Below are positions 29,471 through 37,667 of a DNA stretch of 64,000 bases, one piece after another. Position numbers and translations under genes: made by a program. Positions within the stretch are counted from its first letter, which is position 1. Each line of letters opens with the position of its first letter. The stretch is from Vallitalea pronyensis (GTDB lineage Bacteria > Bacillota > Clostridia > Lachnospirales > Vallitaleaceae): contig NZ_CP058649.1 in assembly GCF_018141445.1 (NCBI RefSeq), positions 391,001 through 455,000 on the forward strand, read 5' to 3'. The notes below the pieces were generated by a model that did not search any database, was not told the origin of the DNA, and was given only the letters and a program-made list of their open reading frames with translations.

Positions 29471-30559
29471 ATGCTTGAAGATGGAAAAATATCATATAAA
29501 TCGACGGTTGGATTAATCATCACAACGATTGCCCCAACGGCCATCCTATACCTCCCGACAATGACCTATTTTGAGGCTAAGCAAGATGGATGGATTTCTG
29601 TTTTGGTGATTACCGTATTTGGTATTGTGGTCGCTTACATGTTAACCAGTTTAGGCTTGATGTACAAGAATAAAACCATCATACAATATAGTTCAGATAT
29701 TGTTGGTAAGATTCCTGGTAAAATAATTGGTTTGATTTTTTGCTGTTATTTTATCCATATCAATGCGGTTATTATTAGAGAATTTGCAGAATTACTCTCA
29801 GGACCTTTTATGCCGGAAACACCTATGTTATTTTTTATTATTGGTATTATCCTACCATCTATATATGGTGTGTATAAAGGATTTGAAGTAATCGTAAGAA
29901 CCAATAGGATTATTTTTCCTATTTTCATGCTCTCCATTCTTGCTATACTGCTGTATGCAGCAAAAGATATGGATTTTAGAAGACTACTACCTGTATTTGC
30001 AGATGGAATGGAGCCTGTGTTAGTAGGCGCTTATCGACATATTATTTGGTTTAGTGAAACCGTTGTTATTACCATGTTTATACCTTATATTGATAAACCT
30101 ACTAAGGTAAAAAAAATGTTGTTTCTGGCCATTATCATTGTAGGTATATTGGGTGTGTTGGTTAACATTAGTATTGTAACGACTTTTGGTGGGGATACAC
30201 TTTATTTAACGTATCCATACTTATCACTTGCCCGTTATGTCAGCGTTGGGTTTGTTGAAAGGCTGGATTCCATTATTATGTTTATGTGGATTGGTGGTGT
30301 ATTTATTAAAATTGCTGTTTTCCATTATTGTGCTGTACTTGCCTTAGCCCAATGGTTAGAATTAAAAGATTATCGGGTTCTATCGGCGCCTGTTGGTGTT
30401 GTACTTGTTATCTTATCCTTCATATTGTGGGGGAGTCTTACTGTCTTAAAACAGCAAATTACCTATGTTCTTGTTATCCCGTACATTATTGTACAAGTAT
30501 TCATTCCACTCTTACTGTTTGTCATTGCAAAGATAAAAAAGAAAGTATCCAATCGTTAG
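29471..30559 (+). CDS. gerB: Spore germination receptor subunit B (GerB permease)
   Basis: Ten-helix membrane protein of the APC superfamily that binds the germinant. 362 residues, hydrophobic throughout, with ISYKSTVGLIITTIAPTAILYLPT at the start and YGVYKGFEVIVRTNRIIFPIF in the middle. GGAGGTATATGC precedes the ATG; 12 bp follow gerC. The germinant type cannot be read from sequence. Confidence 0.92.
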   Translation: MLEDGKISYKSTVGLIITTIAPTAILYLPTMTYFEAKQDGWISVLVITVFGIVVAYMLTSLGLMYKNKTIIQYSSDIVGKIPGKIIGLIFCCYFIHINAVIIREFAELLSGPFMPETPMLFFIIGIILPSIYGVYKGFEVIVRTNRIIFPIFMLSILAILLYAAKDMDFRRLLPVFADGMEPVLVGAYRHIIWFSETVVITMFIPYIDKPTKVKKMLFLAIIIVGILGVLVNISIVTTFGGDTLYLTYPYLSLARYVSVGFVERLDSIIMFMWIGGVFIKIAVFHYCAVLALAQWLELKDYRVLSAPVGVVLVILSFILWGSLTVLKQQITYVLVIPYIIVQVFIPLLLFVIAKIKKKVSNR

Positions 30560-30635
30560 TTTTATGAAACATCAGCCAATTATAAGACTACGATATAATA
30601 TTGCACATAGGAATAGAGTGTGTTATATTAGTAGG

Positions 30636-30657
30636 TGACAAGACACATGACAAGACA
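30636..30657. promoter_or_regulatory. Direct repeat upstream of nadA, possible operator
   Basis: TGACAAGACA occurs at 30636-30645 and 30648-30657, a 12-bp period, with a further TTGACAATG at 30659. A repressor of NAD synthesis (for example NiaR) would be expected to act near here; I infer a site but cannot assign the protein. Confidence 0.35.
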
Positions 30658-30658
30658 A

Positions 30659-30694
30659 TTGACAATGCTATGATAACCATTGCATTGTCGTTTT
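30659..30694 (+). terminator. Hairpin after the ger operon
   Basis: GACAATGC and GCATTGTC with a 13-base loop, followed by GTTTTC. It is a weak terminator for gerB or part of the nad leader. Confidence 0.45.
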
Positions 30695-30757
30695 CTATCC
30701 TTAATAGCATTTATAGTTATAGGAGAAATGCAGTACAGCTAATAGGAGAGTGGTAAA

Positions 30758-30835
30758 TTGAATAAATTGGTACTTGAACATAGCAGAAGGATAATTAAAA
30801 TGGTTATAAAAGCGGAGGGACAGGTGATAGCATGA
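30758..30835 (+). CDS. Possible 25-residue leader peptide coupled to nadA
   Basis: A short frame starts with TTG at 30758, 8 bases after AGGAG, and reads MNKLVLEHSRRIIKM then VIKAEGQVIA. Its TGA overlaps the nadA ATG as ATGA, so ribosomes could re-start at nadA. No homologue is known to me. The coupling geometry and ribosome site support it; the length is too short for a composition test, and the nadA gene also has its own weak site (CAGGTG). Confidence 0.35.
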   Translation: MNKLVLEHSRRIIKMVIKAEGQVIA

Positions 30836-31737
30836 TAGAAGATTTACAGCATCAAATTATGAAGTTGAAAAAAGAAAAAAATGCGTGTATTGTTGCCCAT
30901 CATTACCAAACAGAAGATATTCAGCAAATAGCGGATTTTGTAGGCGATTCACTGGCTTTGTCCAAAATTGCCAAACAGATAAAAGAAGATATGATTATCT
31001 TCTGTGGTGTGAAGTTCATGGCTGAAACAGCCAAAATACTTTCACCTCACAAGAAGGTAATCCTTCCTGTTATGGAAGCAGGATGTCCCATGGCAGATAT
31101 GGTAACCCCAGAGCAATTGCGTTTGGTAAAAAAACAGTATCCACATGCAGAAGTGGTATGCTATGTGAATTCATCAGCAGAAGTCAAAGCAGAAAGTGAT
31201 ATATGCTGCACGTCATCCAATGCAGTTTCCGTTATCAATCATTTGGATGCAAAACAGATTTTATTTGTGCCGGATCAACATTTAGGTGCATACGCAGCCA
31301 GTCAGGTGAAAGATAAGGATATTATTTTATGGCAGGGATATTGCATTGTGCACCATCAATTAAGAGAAGAGCAATTATTACATATAAAAGAAAAATACCC
31401 TAACGCACCTATACTGGTCCATCCTGAATGTCGACCACACATTGTTCGTCATGCAGATTTTGTAGGAAGTACAGCGCAAATCATAGATAAAGCCAGATCC
31501 ATAGAGCAGAAACAAATAATCATCGGAACGGAAAGGGGTGTATTATATACCCTAAAAAAACAAAACCCTCATAAGGAATTTATTCTTCTATCGGAGCGTT
31601 TAACGTGTCAGAATATGAAGAAAACAACCCTTGAACATGTAAGAAATGCCTTAGTAAACGAAACCCATGTTGTGGACGTTGATGAGAACATTCGTCAGAA
31701 AGCCAATAGGGCATTGGAAAGAATGATTTCATTGTAG
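30832..31737 (+). CDS. nadA: Quinolinate synthase
   Basis: [4Fe-4S] enzyme condensing iminoaspartate with dihydroxyacetone phosphate to quinolinate. 301 residues: VAHHYQTEDIQQIADFVGDSLALS at the N-terminus, three cluster cysteines in FCGVKFMAETAK, CCTSSNAV and HPECRPHI. Length and motif order fit the shorter Gram-positive type. First of the nadA-nadB-nadC operon. Confidence 0.96.
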   Translation: MIEDLQHQIMKLKKEKNACIVAHHYQTEDIQQIADFVGDSLALSKIAKQIKEDMIIFCGVKFMAETAKILSPHKKVILPVMEAGCPMADMVTPEQLRLVKKQYPHAEVVCYVNSSAEVKAESDICCTSSNAVSVINHLDAKQILFVPDQHLGAYAASQVKDKDIILWQGYCIVHHQLREEQLLHIKEKYPNAPILVHPECRPHIVRHADFVGSTAQIIDKARSIEQKQIIIGTERGVLYTLKKQNPHKEFILLSERLTCQNMKKTTLEHVRNALVNETHVVDVDENIRQKANRALERMISL

Positions 31738-31752
31738 ATAGCAGGTGATGTA

Positions 31753-33285
31753 GTGAGAGAATATGTTATACCATTTGATACAGCCCATATCCCTAAGAAA
31801 TATGCAGATGTGGTGATTATAGGCAGCGGCATTGCTGGATTATATACTGCATTAAGGCTACCATCCCATATGGACATCCTACTTGTGTCAAAAGGGTCTT
31901 ATAAAGAAACCAATTCTTATTTGGCACAAGGTGGCATCGCCACATCTTTTGGTGAAGGCACCCATGAACAATTTTATAAGGATACCATGATATGTGGAAA
32001 AGGTGAGTCAGATACACGAGCTGTATGGGCCATGATACACGGTGCAAGTGAAAATATCGGGGCGCTAGAAGCATTGGGTGTACCCTTTGATAAAGATGAA
32101 AAGGGGCAGTTTCTCTTTGGTAAAGAGGGGGCACATCGTGTCTCAAGGATTATTCGTTCAGGTGATCATACAGGTAAGTCCATCATGGACGTTTTATATC
32201 ATCGAGTGAAAGAGAAGGATAATATTCATATACTGGATAATGTCTTTGCCATTGATCTATTAACCCAGAATCAACAATGCATGGGTGTCCTCATCATGAA
32301 TAAGGGTAAAGTCTCTGCCATTTATGCAAGAGCTACCGTGTTAAATACAGGAGGCATTGGTAACTTATATGCACACACCACCAATGCGAAGGGTATTCAA
32401 GGTGATGGTATAGCCATGGTGTTAAGAGCTAAAGGCCAAGTTAAAAATATGTCCTATACACAATTTCATCCAACCGTATACTATAACCCTCATCATAGGC
32501 AAAAGCAAAGTTTTCTTATATCTGAAGCCGTTAGAGGTGAAGGGGCATTATTATACAATGAAAAAGGGGAACGCTTTATGGAAAACGTTCATCCGATGAA
32601 AGAATTAGCACCAAGAGATATTGTTTCAAAGGCCATTATGGAACAGCTTAGGAAGCAAAAAAAACCTTATGTTGATTTAGATATAACCCATCTTCAGGAA
32701 GAGCAGCTTAAAGAAAGGTTTCCAACAATATTTTCGTTTTTAAAAGGGTATGGTATCAATATGGCCACCGATTATATCCCAGTAGCCCCCAACATGCATT
32801 ATTTCATGGGGGGAATCAAAGTGAATATAGATGGGCAAACATCCATTCATCATTTATATGCCTGTGGTGAATGCGCTTGTACAGGTGTCCATGGTAAAAA
32901 TCGGCTAGCCAGTAATTCGTTATTGGAAGCCATTGTGTTTGGCAATCGTATTGCTAAGGGGATACATACATGGTGGGATAAGGAGCCTATAGCATTTAAA
33001 GACATAAGGTGTACAGCATTTCATTCTAATCATGCAATCATGGAAAGCCAAGAAACTATATCCTATTGGATGGAACACTATTTTAGTCTTAACAGGTCCA
33101 TGGAACATGTGGAGCACCTACAAAAGCAAATAAATGGATTAAACCGTTCAAATAAAAATAAACTAACCGTGGAAGACATAGAGAAAATGAATGCTGTTTT
33201 GGTTATACAAGCCATGATAAAAGATGATATGCAAAAAAGAGAGAGTTTGGAGGGGATGACATATGGTACTACAGCAAAAAGTTGA
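31753..33285 (+). CDS. nadB: L-aspartate oxidase
   Basis: FAD enzyme that makes iminoaspartate for NadA. 510 residues. Dinucleotide fold VVIIGSGIAGLYTALRLP near residue 20, NSYLAQGGIATSFG, RIIRSGDHTGKSIMDVL, TQFHPT and GEGALLYNEKGERFM, and the active-site region GECACTGVHGKNRLASNSLLEA. Start GTG with AGGTGA. It overlaps nadC by 23 bp, so translation is coupled. In anaerobes fumarate can be its electron acceptor. Confidence 0.95.
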   Translation: MREYVIPFDTAHIPKKYADVVIIGSGIAGLYTALRLPSHMDILLVSKGSYKETNSYLAQGGIATSFGEGTHEQFYKDTMICGKGESDTRAVWAMIHGASENIGALEALGVPFDKDEKGQFLFGKEGAHRVSRIIRSGDHTGKSIMDVLYHRVKEKDNIHILDNVFAIDLLTQNQQCMGVLIMNKGKVSAIYARATVLNTGGIGNLYAHTTNAKGIQGDGIAMVLRAKGQVKNMSYTQFHPTVYYNPHHRQKQSFLISEAVRGEGALLYNEKGERFMENVHPMKELAPRDIVSKAIMEQLRKQKKPYVDLDITHLQEEQLKERFPTIFSFLKGYGINMATDYIPVAPNMHYFMGGIKVNIDGQTSIHHLYACGECACTGVHGKNRLASNSLLEAIVFGNRIAKGIHTWWDKEPIAFKDIRCTAFHSNHAIMESQETISYWMEHYFSLNRSMEHVEHLQKQINGLNRSNKNKLTVEDIEKMNAVLVIQAMIKDDMQKRESLEGMTYGTTAKS

Positions 33286-34105
33286 TGAAATCATTGTGTT
33301 GGCTTTAAAAGAAGATATGCATTATGGTGATATTACCACAGATATTTTAATGGATGACATGAAACAAAGTAGAGCTCAGTTAGTGGCTAAAGAAAAAGGA
33401 GTACTGGCAGGATGTGACATCTTTGCAAGGGTTTTTTTATTGTTAAATCAAAACATGGCATTATCCTTCTATAAACATGACGGAGATCATGTGAAAAAAG
33501 GTGATGTCATAGCAGAGGTCAGCGGCCAAACAAAAACCCTGTTAAAAGCAGAAAGAACGGCCTTAAACATCATTCAAAGGCTTTCTGGTATTGCTACCAT
33601 GACCAATCAGTTGGTTAAAGAAACAGAAGGCATTCCTGTACGTATTGTGGATACAAGAAAAACAACCCCAGGGTTGCGGGCTTTGGAAAAATATGCCGTG
33701 CGGGTAGGAGGCGGCTATAATCATCGGTTTAACCTTTCTGATGCCGTGATGATTAAAGATAATCATATTCATGCAGTGGGTAGTATCAAAAAAGCAATTA
33801 CCATGGCAAAAGCCCAAATACCCCATACCATGAAGGTTGAGATAGAAGTAGAGAATCTCCATCAATTACAGGAAGCACTAGAAGCCCAAGCAGATATCAT
33901 TATGTTAGATAACATGACAATAAGCCAGATGAAAGAAGCTGTATCCATGGCCCAGGGGAAGGCTATATTGGAAGCCTCTGGTAATATAACCAAGGACACC
34001 ATAAAAGAAGTTGTCCATACAGGTGTTGACGTTATTTCAGTGGGTGCTATTACCCATTCTGTAAAAGCATTGGATATTAGTTTAAGGTTCACGACAGGGT
34101 TGTAA
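33263..34105 (+). CDS. nadC: Nicotinate-nucleotide pyrophosphorylase (carboxylating)
   Basis: Converts quinolinate and PRPP to nicotinate mononucleotide, the third step of de novo NAD synthesis. 280 residues: ALKEDMHYGDITTDIL, RTALNIIQRLSGIATMT, RIVDTRKTTPGLRALEKYAVRVGGGYNHRFNLSDAVMIKDNH, and EASGNITKDTIKEVVHTGVDVISVGAITHS. GGAGGGG is 6-8 bases before ATG inside nadB. Upstream steps are encoded just before it. Confidence 0.96.
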   Translation: MVLQQKVDEIIVLALKEDMHYGDITTDILMDDMKQSRAQLVAKEKGVLAGCDIFARVFLLLNQNMALSFYKHDGDHVKKGDVIAEVSGQTKTLLKAERTALNIIQRLSGIATMTNQLVKETEGIPVRIVDTRKTTPGLRALEKYAVRVGGGYNHRFNLSDAVMIKDNHIHAVGSIKKAITMAKAQIPHTMKVEIEVENLHQLQEALEAQADIIMLDNMTISQMKEAVSMAQGKAILEASGNITKDTIKEVVHTGVDVISVGAITHSVKALDISLRFTTGL

Positions 34106-34114
34106 CCCATAGAA

Positions 34115-34167
34115 GGGGGCTGTCTCAAAAGCAATATAGATTATAGTGTACTTTTGAGACAGCCCCT
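34115..34167. terminator. Bidirectional hairpin between nadC and the alpha/beta hydrolase gene
   Basis: A 16-bp stem, GGGGCTGTCTCAAAAG with its complement, around a 19-base loop. It lies between convergent genes. The T-tract is weak on both sides, but this stem sequence is a common clostridial intergenic terminator type. Confidence 0.65.
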
Positions 34168-34174
34168 CATGTAA

Positions 34175-35119
34175 TTAATGGTCAAAATAGATGTGACAGA
34201 TATCCATCACCTCTGTAGGATGCTCCAGATGGGGTAATTCTTTGGTATGACTCAAGCGTGAGTATTCGATAGCTGGATTAATGGCTAAATACGTATCAAG
34301 AATCTCTTCAGCATGAGGAATATCTCCCATAACAATGTAGATGCTGTTATTAATACTTGCTAAAGCCTGTCTGGTGGATACATTCAAGTACTTACAACAC
34401 TGTGATGCGAATAAGTATTTATTATTTGAACCTTGTAGGTGACTTGCCTCATGATACATATCAATTATTTTTGAACGCATATTTCTTTTGTTATAATAAA
34501 AATCTCTTTTAAACTTAGCTTTTAGCATATATTTTGAACAGGCCATGTTATAAATGGTTGTTCCGATAATAGGCGATTCCAAGATAACTTTAAGTACTTT
34601 ATCACGTTTACCAGGATTGCGATATAAGGTTGCAAGTGAAGTAGGCGTAATGAATAATAGTTTTTTGAAGATATCAGGTTTTTGGTAGCATGCCATGGTG
34701 ACATACGCTGAACTTGACGACGAAGCAATAACATCCGTCTTTTGTTTAATCACCTCGTTAATAAAATCGGAGATCAATTGCACATATAAAAAAGCAGTAT
34801 ACGTAATCTTCGGTTTATCTGAACGACCAAATCCAATCAGGTCTACTGTATATACCGTATGTTTTGTAGCTAAATATTTAATTAACCGTTTATATTCCCG
34901 TTCTGAACTTCCTCTATAGAAGCTATGAATAAGTAGAATCGGTGGTCCTTCCCCTTGAATGGTATAAAAGATTTTACCAAATTTCCATTGATAGTAGTAA
35001 CTGTTACAAGAATGCAGGTTATTTTTTATAGAGGATGTAATAAAGATGACTTTATTGATAATCGCTATTGCCATGATGGATAACAAGCAATAAAATAAAT
35101 TCCTCGTTTGCTTTTTCAC
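34175..35119 (-). CDS. Alpha/beta hydrolase, membrane-anchored
   Basis: 314 residues. An N-terminal hydrophobic segment (LFYCLLSIMAIAIINKVIF) likely anchors it outside. Then a classic core: GPPILLIHSFYRGSSEREYKRLIKYLATKHTVYTVDLIGFGRSDKP (oxyanion region), the nucleophile elbow ASSSSSAYVTMA near residue 135, and a C-terminal HLEHPTEV with a plausible catalytic His. The elbow reads ASSSSS instead of GxSxG, so activity is uncertain. The substrate is unknown. The minus-strand gene stands alone between nadC and a 560-bp gap. Confidence 0.75.
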   Translation of the reverse strand: MKKQTRNLFYCLLSIMAIAIINKVIFITSSIKNNLHSCNSYYYQWKFGKIFYTIQGEGPPILLIHSFYRGSSEREYKRLIKYLATKHTVYTVDLIGFGRSDKPKITYTAFLYVQLISDFINEVIKQKTDVIASSSSSAYVTMACYQKPDIFKKLLFITPTSLATLYRNPGKRDKVLKVILESPIIGTTIYNMACSKYMLKAKFKRDFYYNKRNMRSKIIDMYHEASHLQGSNNKYLFASQCCKYLNVSTRQALASINNSIYIVMGDIPHAEEILDTYLAINPAIEYSRLSHTKELPHLEHPTEVMDICHIYFDH

Positions 35120-35679
35120 ACATTTATCTCCCTTCTATTATAGAATGATTCTATAAATATGAATCGGTTATTTAGTTAAATCAGATCACAGCATATAATA
35201 ATAAACTATATCTGTTACTTAAGAACTATTCATTTATTTATATTGTGGCTCATAAAAGTTTATTTAAGACGGTTATTCCTTTCATTGTAGCAAAAGATAT
35301 TTTTCAAAGGAATAGAACTATATGATTATTAATATGGGTATTACCGTCTACTATCTATTATGTCGTAAAGTCATAAAAAATTCAATAGCTTAATGAAGAA
35401 TTTATAAAAAAGCTCATAAATATATGCGTTAAATTGAATGGAAATAATCATTATATAAATAGAATTTATTACATATTCGTCCATTTAAAGGAAAAAATAA
35501 TGTCTAATTTTAGAATAATAGATAAATTCATATAAATTATATTTGTTATTTTGGTGTATTATTTTGACTCCTAAGATAGTACTAATATGCGTAATTTGCT
35601 TGTATTATAATATACTTTAATGATATAATAATATGACTGAAAGAAAGTGTTATATTTTGTCAATAAGGTGTCTGATAAT
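35120..35679. other. AT-rich divergent gap, with a candidate kinase promoter
   Basis: 560 bp with no supported ORF. Toward the right end TTGTAT (35600-35605), an 18-bp spacer and TATAAT (35624-35629) make a plausible promoter for the sensor kinase. The rest is AT-rich without visible repeats. Confidence 0.45.
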
Positions 35680-36846
35680 ATGTATGAAGATATAGTAAAA
35701 AAGTTAAATCGAATTGTCGATGAGACGAAAGAAATCATAAAAGAGAGAAATAAGGAAATTCTTGAAATAAGTTCTTATATTAATAAAAAATATGTAGAAT
35801 TAGAAGATAAGTTCCTTGTGCTTAAAGATGAGACAGCAGAAATCATGCAGCATGTTGAGCAATTAGAAAATAAGCTGAGCATTAGCAAAACTAAATTATT
35901 GACAATTAATAAGAACTATAAGCTTTATACAGAAGAAGAAATGAAATCTGTGTATAAGGAAACAGAGGACATTCGAAAGCAATTATCCACGGAATATGAG
36001 CATGAAATGCACATTGTCAATAAGCGAAATTCTTTAGAAAAAGAACTCAAAGCCATTCGACAATTGGCAGAAAAATCGGATTATATTAGCAGTAATTTCG
36101 ACTTTGCTTATGGTATCCTCTCAGGAGAATTGAATGAAATTAATAACGATGCGAACACCATGAATTCTAAAGAAATATGGGGTTTAAAAGTCATCAAAGC
36201 CCAAGAAGAAGAGCGGGCACGTATATCAAGAGAGATGCATGATGGTCCATCTCAGAATCTATCCAATCTCATTTTGAAAACGGAGTTATGTATTAAATTA
36301 CTTGATAAGGACCTTGAACGCACAAGATTAGAACTTCAGTCATTAAAAGCCATTATTCGAACCACCATCAATGAAACCCGAAGGATGATCTATAATCTTC
36401 GACCAATGGCTTTGGATGATTTAGGTTTGGTACCTACTTTAGAACGATACATTGATAAAATAAGGAATGAAGTCAACTTTAATATATTTTTTGAAGTGTT
36501 AAATATGGAAGATGATGTGAATTCAATCATTTCATTAACCTTGTATCGTATTGTTCAGGAAGCTCTTAACAATGCTAATAAATACTCCAATGCACTCAAT
36601 GTGACAATAAAACTATTCTATAATCCTGAATTCATTGAACTAAAAATTAATGATGATGGAGATGGATTTGACATAAATAACGTTAAACTAAATATGGAAA
36701 ATAACAGAGGTTTTGGTATTTCAATGATGAGAGAAAGATCTCATTTATTAATGGGAGAATATAAGCTAAAATCAGTGATAGGCACAGGCACCGAAATCTA
36801 TGTTAAAATACCTATTTTAGAAAGTAAGGAGGATACTCATGAGTAG
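35680..36846 (+). CDS. DegS-like sensor histidine kinase
   Basis: Cytoplasmic sensor kinase. A long coiled-coil sensor region (residues 1-165; heptad-like NRIVDETKEIIKERNKEILEI and QHVEQLENKLSISKTKLL) leads to a HisKA_3 domain with the phospho-acceptor His187 in SREMHDGPSQNLSNL and a HATPase with NANKYSNA and DDGDGFD, GFGISMMRER. No membrane segment is visible. The layout matches Bacillus DegS. The ATG at 35680 follows AAGGTG; GTG at 35647 is possible. It overlaps the response-regulator gene by 8 bp. Confidence 0.88.
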   Translation: MYEDIVKKLNRIVDETKEIIKERNKEILEISSYINKKYVELEDKFLVLKDETAEIMQHVEQLENKLSISKTKLLTINKNYKLYTEEEMKSVYKETEDIRKQLSTEYEHEMHIVNKRNSLEKELKAIRQLAEKSDYISSNFDFAYGILSGELNEINNDANTMNSKEIWGLKVIKAQEEERARISREMHDGPSQNLSNLILKTELCIKLLDKDLERTRLELQSLKAIIRTTINETRRMIYNLRPMALDDLGLVPTLERYIDKIRNEVNFNIFFEVLNMEDDVNSIISLTLYRIVQEALNNANKYSNALNVTIKLFYNPEFIELKINDDGDGFDINNVKLNMENNRGFGISMMRERSHLLMGEYKLKSVIGTGTEIYVKIPILESKEDTHE

Positions 36847-37492
36847 TAGTATAAAAATACTTATAGCAGATGATCATTCAATGGTAAGAGAAGGTTTAAA
36901 GCAGTTAATTGAGTTAGAAGATGACATAGAAGTCATCGACCAGGCTGGAAATGGATTAGAGGCAGTTAAGAAGATTGTGGAATGCAACCCGGATGTGGTA
37001 TTGTTAGATATTAATATGCCAAGAATGAACGGGTTAGAGGTGTTGAAGTACTTGAATGAAAACAATATCGTTACAAAGACCCTGCTCTTAACGATTCATA
37101 ATGAGGTGGAATACCTTTACAAAGCTTTTGAGATTGGTGTTCAAGGATATGTCTTAAAAGATTCAGAGTCAGATGTGCTCATTAAAGCCATTCGCACCAT
37201 TTATAATGGTGAATCTTATATTCAACCCAATATGGCATCGTTACTCTTTAAGCGTATGAATAATACAAAAGAAGAAAAAGAGATGGGCTTTAATAAATTA
37301 ACCAAACGTGAAATTGAAGTACTTAAGCTGATTACAGAAGGTATGCTTAATAAAGAAATTGCGCATAACTTATGCATTAGCGAGAAAACAGTTAAAAATC
37401 ATGTTTCCAACATCTTCAAAAAAATTAATGTATCTGATCGAACACAAGCAGCAGTCTTTGCCATTAAGAATAGCATTGTTGATATATTTTAA
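36839..37492 (+). CDS. NarL/DegU-family response regulator
   Basis: Receiver plus LuxR-type helix-turn-helix, 217 residues. Receiver ILIADDHSMVREGL with phospho-acceptor Asp57 in VVLLDINMPRMNGLEV, and Lys in GYVLKDSESD. The C-terminal DNA-binding part has LTKREIEVLKLITEGMLNKEIAHNLCISEKTVKNHVSNIFKKI. Surely the partner of the upstream DegS-like kinase, with overlapping genes. Targets are unknown; DegU homologues control motility, exoenzymes and biofilm genes. Confidence 0.92.
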   Translation: MSSSIKILIADDHSMVREGLKQLIELEDDIEVIDQAGNGLEAVKKIVECNPDVVLLDINMPRMNGLEVLKYLNENNIVTKTLLLTIHNEVEYLYKAFEIGVQGYVLKDSESDVLIKAIRTIYNGESYIQPNMASLLFKRMNNTKEEKEMGFNKLTKREIEVLKLITEGMLNKEIAHNLCISEKTVKNHVSNIFKKINVSDRTQAAVFAIKNSIVDIF

Positions 37493-37576
37493 ATCTACAT
37501 AGAGGATCATGATTAATCCTTACTTATACTAGACAAATAGCCGTATTTCATGTATAATTTTTAATGATTGATGTAT

Positions 37577-37606
37577 AAACTCTCGTCACTTAGACGAGAG
37601 TTTTTA
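37577..37606 (+). terminator. Terminator after the two-component pair
   Basis: AAACTCTCGTC, short loop, GACGAGAGTTT followed by TT and AATA. It separates the response regulator from argS. Confidence 0.85.
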
Positions 37607-37667
37607 ATAATAGAAAAAGCCATATCAAGTGTATATGTATAATACGTAACGAAAGGAAGTCTTGCTT

